Below are positions 8,623-17,309 of a stretch of DNA of 64,000 nucleotides, one piece after another. A program made the position numbers and the translations under genes. Every line of letters starts with the position of its first letter. The first letter of the stretch is position 1. The notes below the pieces were generated by a model, which had not been told where the DNA came from, made no database searches, and saw only the letters and a list, made by a program, of their open reading frames with translations. This DNA comes from Pelolinea submarina (lineage in GTDB: Bacteria > Chloroflexota > Anaerolineae > Anaerolineales > Anaerolineaceae), in contig NZ_AP018437.1 of NCBI RefSeq assembly GCF_003966975.1, forward strand, positions 1,302,001-1,366,000, written 5' to 3'.

Positions 8623-8778
8623 ATCTAATGGTATCATTCCATAAGGCTACGTTTATGTTAATGTAGCTATCTGGAGCCTTGTGGGACTTGTGTAGTACCG
8701 TTGAGACGGTGGCATTGCTGTCAAAAGTTTAGCAAGTAAAGAAGATCGGATCTTTGGTAAATTCACGGAGGTTATTAA

Positions 8779-9423
8779 ATGGGAGAAAGCATTCGGATCA
8801 GGAAAGAAGAAGAAAAGGATCACGAGCGAGTCGAAAAGATCACGCGGCAAGCTTTTTGGAATTTATATGTTCCGGGGTGCGTTGAACACTACCTGGTGCA
8901 CGTGATGCGATCCCACGAAGACTTTGTACCGGAGCTAGATCTGGTGATTGAAGTTGATGGTCAGGTCATCGGGAATATCATGTACACAAAGGCAAAACTG
9001 GTGGATGAGTCCGGACAAGAGAAAGAGATCCTTACCTTCGGCCCGGTTTGCATCTTACCGGAATACCAGCGAATGGGTTATGGGAAAATGCTCATCGAGG
9101 ATTCTTTTGAACGAGCGGTTGCACTCGGCTATGATGTGATTGTGATATTTGGAAATCCCGGTAATTACGTAGGGCGGGGCTTTAAGAGCGCTAAAAAATT
9201 CAATGTCTGCCTGGAGAATGACATATTCCCATCAGCTATGCTGGTGAAAGAACTGAAACCGGATGTTTTGGACGGAAGGAAATGGGTTTACTATGACAGC
9301 CCGGTGATGAAGATAGACGAAAAAGACGCCGAGCGTTTTGATGAGAGTCTGGAAAAAATGGAAAAGAAATTCCAGCCGAGTCAGGAGGAATTTTTTATTC
9401 ACAGCCATTCTACAATACAGTGA
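8779..9423 (+). CDS. GNAT family N-acetyltransferase
   Basis: This is a 214-residue acetyltransferase of the YhbS-like type. The acetyl-CoA loop is PEYQRMGYGKMLIE after FGPVCILP, followed by IVIFGNPGNYVGRGFKSAKK. A long lysine- and glutamate-rich C-terminal tail ends the protein. The ATG at 8779 follows CACGGAGGTTATTAA. Composition returns towards that of the bulk chromosome. The substrate is unknown. It is the first intact gene after the recombinase remnant. Confidence 0.88.
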   Translation: MGESIRIRKEEEKDHERVEKITRQAFWNLYVPGCVEHYLVHVMRSHEDFVPELDLVIEVDGQVIGNIMYTKAKLVDESGQEKEILTFGPVCILPEYQRMGYGKMLIEDSFERAVALGYDVIVIFGNPGNYVGRGFKSAKKFNVCLENDIFPSAMLVKELKPDVLDGRKWVYYDSPVMKIDEKDAERFDESLEKMEKKFQPSQEEFFIHSHSTIQ

Positions 9424-9571
9424 TTTTCTTTTGCAGGAAAATTCGCTCCAACCTTGAGGTTAATGGTAGAAATGATTAGCCGCGTTCTGGCTTAGGTACC
9501 TGGCACGTTGCGCGTGCGTTATGCTGGAAACCATAGTACAGTTTGCGCGAGAATAAAGGTCAATAAAACAA

Positions 9572-10012
9572 GTGAATGATTTGGTAAGAAAATTCGAGCC
9601 GGAAGATTTGGATCGGGTAATGGCTCTTTGGCTTGATACCAATATACAGGCCCACGGGTTTATCCCTCGAGAATATTGGTTAAGCAATTTTGATATGGTG
9701 AGAGATGTTTTGCCAAAAGCACAGGTCTTTGTCTATGAAGACCCGCAGGGCATCCAAGGCTTTGTCGGTTTGGATCACGATGGCGCTATTGCGGGCATCT
9801 TCGTGCGCGAGGATAAGCAGTCCAGGGGTATCGGAAAAGCATTACTTGATACGTGTAAACGCTTATATCCTACGCTTTCGTTGAATGTTTATCTTAAAAA
9901 CCAACGGGCGATAGATTTTTACCTACGAGAAGGTTTCGTTGTCAAAAAGGTGCAGATAGATAAAAACACGGCTGAAATGGAATATTCAATGGTGTGGAAG
10001 AAACAAGCGTAA
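9572..10012 (+). CDS. GNAT family N-acetyltransferase
   Basis: This is a 146-residue acetyltransferase starting with GTG at 9572 (AAAGGT 12 bp upstream). It has the GNAT core: GFVGLDHDGAIAGIFVRED, the acetyl-CoA loop KQSRGIGKALLDTCK and the terminal NQRAIDFYLREGF motif. It resembles YjaB/YiaC-type enzymes in length and motif order. The substrate cannot be told. It stands alone between a 148-bp spacer and the region holding a glycosyltransferase remnant. Confidence 0.87.
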   Translation: MNDLVRKFEPEDLDRVMALWLDTNIQAHGFIPREYWLSNFDMVRDVLPKAQVFVYEDPQGIQGFVGLDHDGAIAGIFVREDKQSRGIGKALLDTCKRLYPTLSLNVYLKNQRAIDFYLREGFVVKKVQIDKNTAEMEYSMVWKKQA

Positions 10013-10069
10013 TCGCTGCTCCTTTGTATAATTTCCTGAAATATCATTGATGGTTCATCTATCGAATTA

Positions 10070-10183
10070 GTGTATGCGATTATACTGGCAGACGATAGCT
10101 CAGCCGATGGCACGCGCGAGTTCTCGACGGTTCCTGCGATCCGCATCCTGGCGTGCGGCGCACGTCTCCCCAAAAAAGAGTAA
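10070..10183 (+). pseudogene. possible glycosyltransferase (GT2) remnant
   Basis: A 37-codon stretch beginning GTG at 10070 encodes VYAIILADDSSADGTREFST before running to TAA at 10181. The first part matches the nucleotide-sugar motif of GT2 enzymes and of the intact gene at 13557 (ILVDDGSSDGTRE). Nothing else of the enzyme is present and no ribosome site precedes it. It may be a decayed fragment; chance similarity over so few residues is possible. Confidence 0.35.
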
Positions 10184-10334
10184 GGGAACGGAAAGAAATC
10201 CCCATTCAGAGACGTGAGATAGTATAGACGCAAGAATTGCATTATGATGAAATAAACCTGATAATACTGTGCATAGATTGTCGGATGGGTAAGCGCGACC
10301 TTTGTTAATATAGATGATGAAAGGAGGTTGTTTG
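10184..10334. other. spacer upstream of the AraC-type gene, nothing clear
   Basis: Together with the preceding remnant this makes a gap of about 320 bases without an intact gene. I see an AAAGGAGG ribosome site at the end, but no strong promoter match, RNA gene or repeat. Confidence 0.4.
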
Positions 10335-11213
10335 ATGGATTCGTTGCGTAGCATGAATAAAGCATTGGCATATATCGAAGAGCATCTGACGGAGAACATT
10401 GATTACAGTGAAGTGTCAAAAATCGCTTCCTGCTCAGAGTATCACTTTAAAAGGATGTTTTCGTTCTTGTCAGGAATTGGTTTATCAGAATATGTTCGCA
10501 GAAGAAGACTGACCCTGGCTGCGTTTGATTTGAAAGACGCGAATATGAGAATAATCGATATTGCCGTCAAATATGGCTATGATTCGGCCGATTCATTCTC
10601 TCGTGCTTTTCATGCGATGCATGGCATTCTCCCTTCTATAGCAAGGAGTGAGAATACGCAGCTAAAAGCTTTTCCTCAAATGACCTTCCAATTATCCATT
10701 AACGGAGGTTTTGAAATGAAATATCGTATTGTTGAGAAGGGCCCTTTTAAGTTGGTCGGCTTCAAGAAACGCGTTCCGATTATTTTCGCAGGCGTCAACC
10801 CGGAAATAGCCAAAATGACTGAACTCTTGACCCCTGAAGTTATTGGCGCGCTGAATGAACTTTCAAACATTGAACCATCAGGGATCGTTAGCGCATCGAC
10901 GAATTTCTCGGAGGGAAGAATGGAAGAGAAAGGTGAGCTGGATCATTACATTGGCGTGGCAACCTCAAGTGCTGAAACAGCAGGTTTCGATGTCTTGGAA
11001 GTAGAAGCCGGCACCTGGGCAGTTTTCGAATCCATTGGGCCATTTCCTGAGACACTTCAAAATGTGTGGGGAAGGATATATTCCGAGTGGTTCCCGTCTT
11101 CGGGATACGAGGCAGTTGAAGGCCCTGAAATTTTGTGGAATGAGAGCCCTGACACCGGAAATCCAAAGTACCGGAGCGAAATCTGGATCCCGGTCAAGAA
11201 AAAAGACGCATAA
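10335..11213 (+). CDS. AraC family regulator with GyrI-like effector domain
   Basis: This is a 292-residue protein. Residues ~1-105 form two helix-turn-helix units ([20 protein letters not shown] and [20 protein letters not shown]). Residues ~130-292 are a GyrI-like/effector-binding domain starting [20 protein letters not shown] and ending [10 protein letters not shown]. This layout is that of SoxS/Rob-related multidrug sensors, in which the GyrI-like domain binds small molecules. ATG 10335 has AAAGGAGG 7 bp upstream. A strong intrinsic terminator follows at 11234. No obvious target adjoins it; the EamA exporter on the opposite strand could be one. Confidence 0.9.
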   Translation: MDSLRSMNKALAYIEEHLTENIDYSEVSKIASCSEYHFKRMFSFLSGIGLSEYVRRRRLTLAAFDLKDANMRIIDIAVKYGYDSADSFSRAFHAMHGILPSIARSENTQLKAFPQMTFQLSINGGFEMKYRIVEKGPFKLVGFKKRVPIIFAGVNPEIAKMTELLTPEVIGALNELSNIEPSGIVSASTNFSEGRMEEKGELDHYIGVATSSAETAGFDVLEVEAGTWAVFESIGPFPETLQNVWGRIYSEWFPSSGYEAVEGPEILWNESPDTGNPKYRSEIWIPVKKKDA

Positions 11214-11233
11214 GTACACTAAAGTTTATGAAA

Positions 11234-11263
11234 AAGGGTGCTCCAAGCAGGGGCGCCCTTTTC
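11234..11263 (+). terminator. intrinsic terminator after AraC-type gene
   Basis: An 11-bp stem AAGGGTGCTCC/GGGGCGCCCTT (two G-T pairs) with loop AAGCA is followed by a short T run. It lies 20 bp after the AraC-type stop and serves the plus strand. Confidence 0.8.
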
Positions 11264-11318
11264 GTTAACAATGCGCGTGGTACAGGATAGGTTCACACTG
11301 CGTATATATATGCTTTCC

Positions 11319-12218
11319 CTAAACTGCGTTTTTTCTGCCAAACACTTTGCCAGCCAACCGGTCCCCAAAATTGAAGATCAGCACACCGAGCAGGATGACA
11401 GCACTGCCGGCGATGGTCGAGCCATCCGGTTTTTCGTTGGTAAGCACAAAGCCAAGCAGCGTGGTTAAGAATGGCGTGATGAACATGTAATTGCTGACGG
11501 AGGAGGTCCGCTCCGCCTTTTTCAGGGCTTGCGCCCAGGTGACGTAGGCGATCGCGCTGGAAAAGATGCCGAGGGTCGCGATGTAGAGCAGTTGGACGGG
11601 CGGCACAGCGCGGACCTCGCTCACAGCGGCCGGGAGAAAGATAGCCAGCATGAGCGTGCCGGCAAAGATGCTGTAGGTGGCGGTTTGCAGCCCCGAATAG
11701 GTTTTGGTCAATTTCCGCTGCAGCAGGTTGTAAATACCCAGGGAGAGCGCCGCGAGAAGCAGCCACAGCAGCCCGCTGTTCAACGAAAAGATGCTGTTCA
11801 TCAATGATAGTAATACGACGCCGGAAAATTCCACGGCGGTTGCCGTCCATTGGATGGCACTCAATTTTTCCTTGTAAAATAAGCCTGCCAGCAGGGCTGT
11901 GATGACCGGTGCCGTTGCGATGATCACACTGCTGGTGGCTGCCGTTACGGATGCAATGCCCTTGTTGAAGGTTATCATGTAAAGAAAGAAACCGAAAAAG
12001 CCGGATAATAAGAACCATTTGAGATCAACCTTATTAGGCGGTGCGATCTTCGCTGTTAGGGCGATCACCATCAAGGCAATAGAAGCGACCACATAGCGCA
12101 GGAAGCCGAGCGGAAATGCCGAGAAGTATTGCAGGAGCAAGCGCGTCAGCACAAAGGCCAACGACCAAAAAATAATGGTTATGCCTGCGTAAGGATGGAA
12201 ACTATCTTTGAACTTCAT
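11319..12218 (-). CDS. EamA/DMT family transporter
   Basis: This is a 299-residue protein with ten predicted membrane segments in two EamA repeats (first starting IIFWSLAFVLTRLLLQYFSA, second LWLLLAALSLGIYNLLQRKL). The drug/metabolite superfamily exports small solutes; the substrate is unknown. The ATG at 12218 is favoured over the GTG at 12227 because GGGTGA lies 5 bp before it. It converges on the AraC-type gene. Confidence 0.88.
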   Translation of the reverse strand: MKFKDSFHPYAGITIIFWSLAFVLTRLLLQYFSAFPLGFLRYVVASIALMVIALTAKIAPPNKVDLKWFLLSGFFGFFLYMITFNKGIASVTAATSSVIIATAPVITALLAGLFYKEKLSAIQWTATAVEFSGVVLLSLMNSIFSLNSGLLWLLLAALSLGIYNLLQRKLTKTYSGLQTATYSIFAGTLMLAIFLPAAVSEVRAVPPVQLLYIATLGIFSSAIAYVTWAQALKKAERTSSVSNYMFITPFLTTLLGFVLTNEKPDGSTIAGSAVILLGVLIFNFGDRLAGKVFGRKNAV

Positions 12219-12479
12219 ATGAATCACCCGCGTATCTTATTTTGTTTGGTGGTTAATGAAATCATAGATTGCTGTTTAATAGAAGAGCCAGTATAGATTG
12301 GTTTATCCGGAACAACCGGCCCACGCTGCTTTGGAGATAAGCGGAATCTCGATTAATCGAATGATCGAGGGGAAAAGGCGGCTGTTTTTTTAGATTATTG
12401 TAATAGATTCAACTATAATAGTTTAGGTTCGCAGCTAAAGCCATTTAAATTTTTACAAAATTAGAAAAGGGAACCGAAA

Positions 12480-13367
12480 ATGTCTAATTATGTTTTAACT
12501 TGTTGTTCTACAGCAGATATGCCCTATTACTACTTAAAAAACAGAGATATCCCATTTGTCTGTTTTCATTACAATATGGATGGTACAGAATATCCGGATG
12601 ACTTGGGTACCACCATGTCTTTCGAGGAGTTTTACAGCAGAATCGCTAACGGTGCGCTGCCTACAACATCCCAGGTGAATGTGGGCCAATTCGTGGAGTT
12701 TTTCGAGCCGTTTTTGAAGGAGGGGTTGGACATTTTACATATTTCCCTTTCTTCAGGTCTGTCCGGATCGTATAACTCAGCCTGCGTAGCAAGGGACGAA
12801 CTTCTGAAGAAATATGCTGAACGAAAAATTCTACTGGTGGATTCCTTGGGAGCGTCCTCCGGGTATGGGATGTTGGTTGATACTGCCGCGGATATGAGAG
12901 ATGACAGCGTAAAGATTGAAGACGTGTATGCCTGGTTGGTGGAAAACCGGCTCAATATTCATCATTGGTTTTTCTCAACCGACCTTTCGCATTACAAAAG
13001 AGGTGGGCGTATATCGGCAGCTTCTGCAACCGTGGGAACCTTGCTAAACATATGCCCACTGATGAACATGAACAATGAAGGAAAGCTCATTCCCCGCACA
13101 AAAATACGCGGCAAAAAGAGTGTTATCAAAGAGATAGTCCACAAAATGGAAATACACGCACAAAACGGTATTGAATATGCCGGTAAGTGTTTTATCTCCA
13201 ATTCAGCCTGTTATGACGATGCACGCATGGTAGCTGATCTGATTGAGGAAAAATTTACAAACCTCAAGAACTCGGTAATGATAAACAGTGTCGGTACCGT
13301 AATTGGGTCGCATACAGGGCCCGGAACTGTTGCACTCTTCTTTTTTGGTGATAAACGTATAAATTGA
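12480..13367 (+). CDS. DegV family fatty-acid-binding protein
   Basis: This is a 295-residue DegV protein. DegV members bind long-chain fatty acids; FakB types hand them to FakA kinase for phospholipid synthesis. Recognisable elements are LTCCSTADMPYYYLKNRDIP, the T-S loop PTTSQVNVGQF, the ligand loop SSGLSGSYNSA and the terminal IGSHTGPGTVALFFFG. ATG 12480 follows AAAAGGGAAC. No FakA homologue is seen in the window. A second DegV is at 52339. Confidence 0.92.
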   Translation: MSNYVLTCCSTADMPYYYLKNRDIPFVCFHYNMDGTEYPDDLGTTMSFEEFYSRIANGALPTTSQVNVGQFVEFFEPFLKEGLDILHISLSSGLSGSYNSACVARDELLKKYAERKILLVDSLGASSGYGMLVDTAADMRDDSVKIEDVYAWLVENRLNIHHWFFSTDLSHYKRGGRISAASATVGTLLNICPLMNMNNEGKLIPRTKIRGKKSVIKEIVHKMEIHAQNGIEYAGKCFISNSACYDDARMVADLIEEKFTNLKNSVMINSVGTVIGSHTGPGTVALFFFGDKRIN

Positions 13368-13440
13368 TTTCTCTTTCTAAACATGCCCTATAGTTTTTTT
13401 GAAAGGCTATGCGGGGCGGAAGATTTACACTGATTTACCT

Positions 13441-13486
13441 CAGCACAGGGCTGGAATGTGGTTATTCTCCCTGTGCTGATTGTTTT
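13441..13486 (+). terminator. intrinsic terminator after first degV
   Basis: A perfect 10-bp stem CAGCACAGGG/CCCTGTGCTG (13441-13450 and 13469-13478) with an 18-nt loop is followed by ATTGTTTTG, 73 bp after the stop of the DegV gene. Confidence 0.7.
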
Positions 13487-13533
13487 GCCGATTATTTCTA
13501 ACCAAAATCTCACTTGTAATCAGGATAATTGTT

Positions 13534-13539
13534 TATAAT
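13534..13539 (+). promoter_or_regulatory. candidate -10 box upstream of GT2 gene
   Basis: A perfect TATAAT ends 17 bp before the ATG at 13557. No canonical -35 is present (TTGTAA is only 14 bp upstream). If used, the mRNA leader would be about 10 nt or less. Confidence 0.4.
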
Positions 13540-13556
13540 TGCGCTTGGATAACACT

Positions 13557-14261
13557 ATGACCAAGATAAAGAAACCTTACTCCCTCTCTGTAATTATCCC
13601 TGTATTTAATGAAGTAAAAACTTTGACGGAAATTATCCAGCGGGTTACTTCCACCGGATTGGTGGATGAGATCATACTGGTGGATGACGGCTCAAGCGAT
13701 GGCACACGCGAATTATTAACCGCTTATCAGAATAAAGCGGGCTATAAAGTCATTTTGCATGAACGGAATCAAGGCAAAGGCGCAGCCATCCAAACCGGCT
13801 TGAAGGCGGTTTCCAGCGATCTAATCCTGATCCAGGACGCGGATTTGGAATACGACCCGCGCGATTATGCCGTCCTGCTCCAGCCCATCGATGAAGGCTT
13901 AGCTGACGTGGTGTACGGTTCACGTTTCCTGGGCGGGGCGCGCCGCCCAATCCTGTTCTGGAATATGGTTGCCAACAAGATCCTGACCTTCACCACCAAT
14001 ATCCTGTATAACAACATTCTGACCGACATGGAAACCGGCTACAAGCTGTTCAAGCGAGAAGTGGTTGAGGACATCAAAATCCATGCCAAAGGGTTTGAAT
14101 TTGAACCGGAATTCACCGCCAAAATCTTGAAGAAACACGTGCGCATTTACGAAGTGCCCATCCGTTTCACCCCGCGATTCTACGAAGAAGGTAAGAAGAT
14201 CCGCATGAGAGACGCTTTTATTGCCATGTGGACGCTGTTGAAATACCGTTTTGTCAATTAG
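13557..14261 (+). CDS. GT2 family glycosyltransferase (DPM1-like)
   Basis: This is a 234-residue GT-A enzyme of the dolichyl/polyprenyl-phosphate sugar transferase type. It has LSVIIPVFNE, EIILVDDGSSDGTRE, the metal-binding IQDADLEYDPRDY and the acceptor-side YGSRFLGG and METGYKLFKRE motifs. There are no C-terminal membrane segments. It is followed 15 bp later by a GT39/GT-C-like membrane protein. That suggests a polyprenyl-phosphate-sugar donor made by this enzyme and used by the membrane protein, for cell-surface glycosylation. ATG 13557 is preferred over TTG 13539. Confidence 0.9.
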   Translation: MTKIKKPYSLSVIIPVFNEVKTLTEIIQRVTSTGLVDEIILVDDGSSDGTRELLTAYQNKAGYKVILHERNQGKGAAIQTGLKAVSSDLILIQDADLEYDPRDYAVLLQPIDEGLADVVYGSRFLGGARRPILFWNMVANKILTFTTNILYNNILTDMETGYKLFKREVVEDIKIHAKGFEFEPEFTAKILKKHVRIYEVPIRFTPRFYEEGKKIRMRDAFIAMWTLLKYRFVN

Positions 14262-14276
14262 GCTTTACGGTTATCC

Positions 14277-16145
14277 ATGAAAAACAAAATTGCTCTGAAA
14301 GAAATCCTATTCTCGATAGCCGGCTTGTTTGTGAGTTGTGCGGTTTTCTTCTTTTTGAGCAGTGTGGATTTGCCCGGAAACTGGATTAAATTTCTCAGTT
14401 ACTTTAACTGGATTCATTTTCTACTAGTAACCACGCTCTTTTTCCTGATATTTCAGCTCAATAATAAAGCGGCTGTCGTTGTGGGGGCTGTGCTGGCGGC
14501 AGCGGTTTACGCTTTGCCTTTGGCAGTGCGCCTTTCCAGCGGCTTATCCAACGCAACTGTGCTGGCCGGCTTTATCCCTTATAAAGATGGTTTCTATTAT
14601 TACAACGGCGCGGGGATGCTTTTGTCCGGGCAGATGATTCCGACTGAAGGATTGCAGGGCGCTTTCCGTCCATTGTTCCCGGCACTGCTGTCCAGCTTGC
14701 TGCTGCTGACTGGCGAGAATTTGCTGCTGACGCTGCAAGTCATGGTGTTGGGCACCGGCTTATGCGCTTATCTGGCGGCTGTTTCCGTCAGGCGCAGCTA
14801 CGGCCCGCTGCCCGCGGCGGTTTTCTTCGCGCTGGTCTTCGCTTTCATCCGCCCGATGTTGGGAGACACGCTCACCGAGCTGCCGGGGCTGGCTTTCGCC
14901 TGTCTGGCGCTGGCGCTGTTGATTGAAGCGGCTCACACGAAGAATGCCCTCACGGCTGCGATAGGCGGTGTGATGCTGGTGCTGGCGCTCAGCATCCGCG
15001 CAGGCGCGTTCTTTATGCTGCCCTTCCTCATCCTATGGTGGGGATGGCTGAATCGCACTGGAAAGAGATTCTCCCTCAAAAAGATGGTCAGCTTCACGCT
15101 TATCTTGATGGCTGCTTTTGTGCTTTCAAATATGCTAGTCCCCCGATTGCTGGTGGCGGCAGGAGAATCTACTTTTGGTAATTTTTCCTGGATGCTTTAT
15201 GGCCAGGCGGTGGGCGGCGCGGGATTCAAATATCACGTGCAGGCCCTGGGCACCAGTGATTCTGCGGTGGTGCTGCAGGCTGCCCTGGAAAAGATGCGCA
15301 CCTACCCGTTGGGTTTCCTGATTGGCTGCTATAAGGCTTTTCGGGATTTCTTCGGTAATAACTCTCTGGGTATGTTCGACCTGTTATCCGGCGAAAAAGC
15401 AGTTGGAAAGTGGATATTTTGGGGAACCTGTCTGGGCTTGCTGGCGGGCGGTTTGATAAAAATCCTGCGGCAGCGTAAACAACCCGTGAATCTGCTCCTG
15501 TTAGCCGGTTTCCTGGGCGTGTTGTTCTCCATCCCATTCCTTCCGCCGATTGACGGCGGCAATCGTTTCTATGCCGGCAGTGTGCCTTTCCTATTCGCTT
15601 TGTTAGCGGCTGCCCTTCCCGGAGTTCAATTCATTTCCGCCGAGAAAAGAACCGATATCCTCAACACAAACATGGGTGCAATTGCCGGATGGGCCTCCGC
15701 TGGAATGGTGTTTCTAACGATGCTGCTGCCTCTGGCTATCCTGGCTTTCCGCGCTGATTCCACAAGCGTAAAAGCACAATGCGAAACCGGACTGGTTCCC
15801 TATGAAGCGCGTTTAGTAGAGGGAGCCTACGTGGATATTTTGCCGGATGAGAACGCTATCTGCGGTCCCGCACCTGATTTATGCCGTGCGCGTTTTACGG
15901 CCAATGGCATGGACCAGGCCAACGATGATTTCTACAGGCTGCTGGCAGAGATGAGCCGGCAATCTGAAGACGGGCTGCGTCTTTGGGCGGGAATCGAAAA
16001 AAATAGTGGCGAATATTATTTTTGGGCCATGCCGCTGGATTTGGCGGCCGATTTGCGGAATGGAACGACGTTTTCCGGATGCGCGCAAGGGGTGGAAAGC
16101 CAATACCAGCACTTGCTGCTGGTGGAATCCATCCTGCAGCCATAA
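14277..16145 (+). CDS. multi-pass membrane protein, GT-C/GT39-like
   Basis: This is a 622-residue protein with about eleven hydrophobic segments and a soluble C-terminal ~110 residues. The first lumenal loop has an acidic/aromatic region (YKDGFYYYNGAGMLLSG) in the place where GT-C enzymes carry catalytic acids, but no textbook DD/DE motif is obvious. Its position 15 bp after the GT2 gene supports a polyprenyl-phosphate-dependent glycosyltransferase role. I cannot exclude another membrane function. Confidence 0.6.
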   Translation: MKNKIALKEILFSIAGLFVSCAVFFFLSSVDLPGNWIKFLSYFNWIHFLLVTTLFFLIFQLNNKAAVVVGAVLAAAVYALPLAVRLSSGLSNATVLAGFIPYKDGFYYYNGAGMLLSGQMIPTEGLQGAFRPLFPALLSSLLLLTGENLLLTLQVMVLGTGLCAYLAAVSVRRSYGPLPAAVFFALVFAFIRPMLGDTLTELPGLAFACLALALLIEAAHTKNALTAAIGGVMLVLALSIRAGAFFMLPFLILWWGWLNRTGKRFSLKKMVSFTLILMAAFVLSNMLVPRLLVAAGESTFGNFSWMLYGQAVGGAGFKYHVQALGTSDSAVVLQAALEKMRTYPLGFLIGCYKAFRDFFGNNSLGMFDLLSGEKAVGKWIFWGTCLGLLAGGLIKILRQRKQPVNLLLLAGFLGVLFSIPFLPPIDGGNRFYAGSVPFLFALLAAALPGVQFISAEKRTDILNTNMGAIAGWASAGMVFLTMLLPLAILAFRADSTSVKAQCETGLVPYEARLVEGAYVDILPDENAICGPAPDLCRARFTANGMDQANDDFYRLLAEMSRQSEDGLRLWAGIEKNSGEYYFWAMPLDLAADLRNGTTFSGCAQGVESQYQHLLLVESILQP

Positions 16146-16313
16146 CCTCTCACCTAATTATTTAGGTTTGTCGGACAATATTCCAAAGACTGGTCAATTA
16201 CGCCGGCCTTGGTTATACTTAGATCTTCCTTAAACCACCGTTCACCTTTGCGTGGTTCTTTTCCCTGAATGGAATAAGGATTTTTCAATCACTTTATAAA
16301 TATGGAGAAACAA

Positions 16314-17282
16314 ATGACGAGGAACGTAATTATTGATTGTGATACTGGTATGGATGATGCGGTGGCACTGCTGTTGGCGTTGCGTTCGCCGGAGTTCAAC
16401 GTGCTCGGAATTACCTGTGTAAACGGAAATGTTGGGCTGGGGCATGTGGTCAATAATACGCTGCGCGTAGTCGAACATTCCGGTAAGGACGTTCCTGTAT
16501 ATGCCGGTTATTCCTCCACCCTGATGCCGTCCGGTGAAGAAGATGCCGCGGCTGTACACGGCAAGGATGGGTTGGGCGGACTGCCTTTTCCGGCTCCCAA
16601 AAAGCAGGTGGAAAAAGAACACGCCGTTGACTTCATCATCCGCACCTTCATGGAAGCTAAAGAACCCATGGATTGGATTACCCTGGGCCCGTTGACCAAC
16701 GCGGCCATGGCCATTCGCCGTGAACCGCGTATTGCGGAAAAGATTCGCATGTTGACCATGATGGCGGGCGGGGTGCACAGCGGCAATACCTCGGTAATGT
16801 CCGAGTTCAATGTTTACTTTGACCCCGAAGCGGCACGGATCGTCTTTGATAATGACATCCCCAAGACCATGGTCCCGCTGGATCCGCTATGGAGCGGCGG
16901 GCGCCTGACCGAGGAAAACCTGGCCAAGCTCAAAGCCGCTGCTGCGGATAGGCCCTGGTGCGATATGGCCAGCCAGATTTTCAGCCAAACCATTGAAATC
17001 ATGGCTGAATTGAGCCGCTACCTGGGCAATGAAGAACGCTACGTTTCTCCGCCCGATTTGCTAGCTGTGGCTGTTGCCATCGACCCAAGTATTGCTGAAA
17101 TTGAAAACCATCAGGTGTTTGTGGAAACGACCGGTGAATACACACGCGGCATGACTGTGGTCGATCGCCGCCGCTTCACGCACCTGGCAAAAAATAATCC
17201 GCGCAAGAAAATTGCCATTGCCATGAAAGCCAATCAGCAAAAATACGCCGATCTGGTTTTAAACACCTGGCTCAAAAATTAA
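16314..17282 (+). CDS. inosine-uridine preferring nucleoside hydrolase family protein
   Basis: This is a 322-residue IunH/Rih-type hydrolase that should cleave ribonucleosides to base and ribose. The calcium-binding signature DCDTGMDDAVALLLALRSPE is at the N-terminus; WITLGPLTNAAMA, the MMAGG motif and SEFNVYFDPEAA follow. ATG 16314 has GGAG 6 bp upstream; an in-frame ATG at 16302 lacks a ribosome site. An MFS permease starts 27 bp downstream on the same strand, so an uptake-plus-cleavage unit for nucleosides is likely. A paralogue is at 53364. Confidence 0.92.
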   Translation: MTRNVIIDCDTGMDDAVALLLALRSPEFNVLGITCVNGNVGLGHVVNNTLRVVEHSGKDVPVYAGYSSTLMPSGEEDAAAVHGKDGLGGLPFPAPKKQVEKEHAVDFIIRTFMEAKEPMDWITLGPLTNAAMAIRREPRIAEKIRMLTMMAGGVHSGNTSVMSEFNVYFDPEAARIVFDNDIPKTMVPLDPLWSGGRLTEENLAKLKAAAADRPWCDMASQIFSQTIEIMAELSRYLGNEERYVSPPDLLAVAVAIDPSIAEIENHQVFVETTGEYTRGMTVVDRRRFTHLAKNNPRKKIAIAMKANQQKYADLVLNTWLKN

Positions 17283-17309
17283 ATAATATTATTCTGCAAT
17301 AGAGGTTTA

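Noticed and set aside
8368..8628. 86-codon plus-strand ORF after the histidine kinase
   Set aside because: It is the antisense of the recombinase remnant, which gives a far better match on the minus strand.
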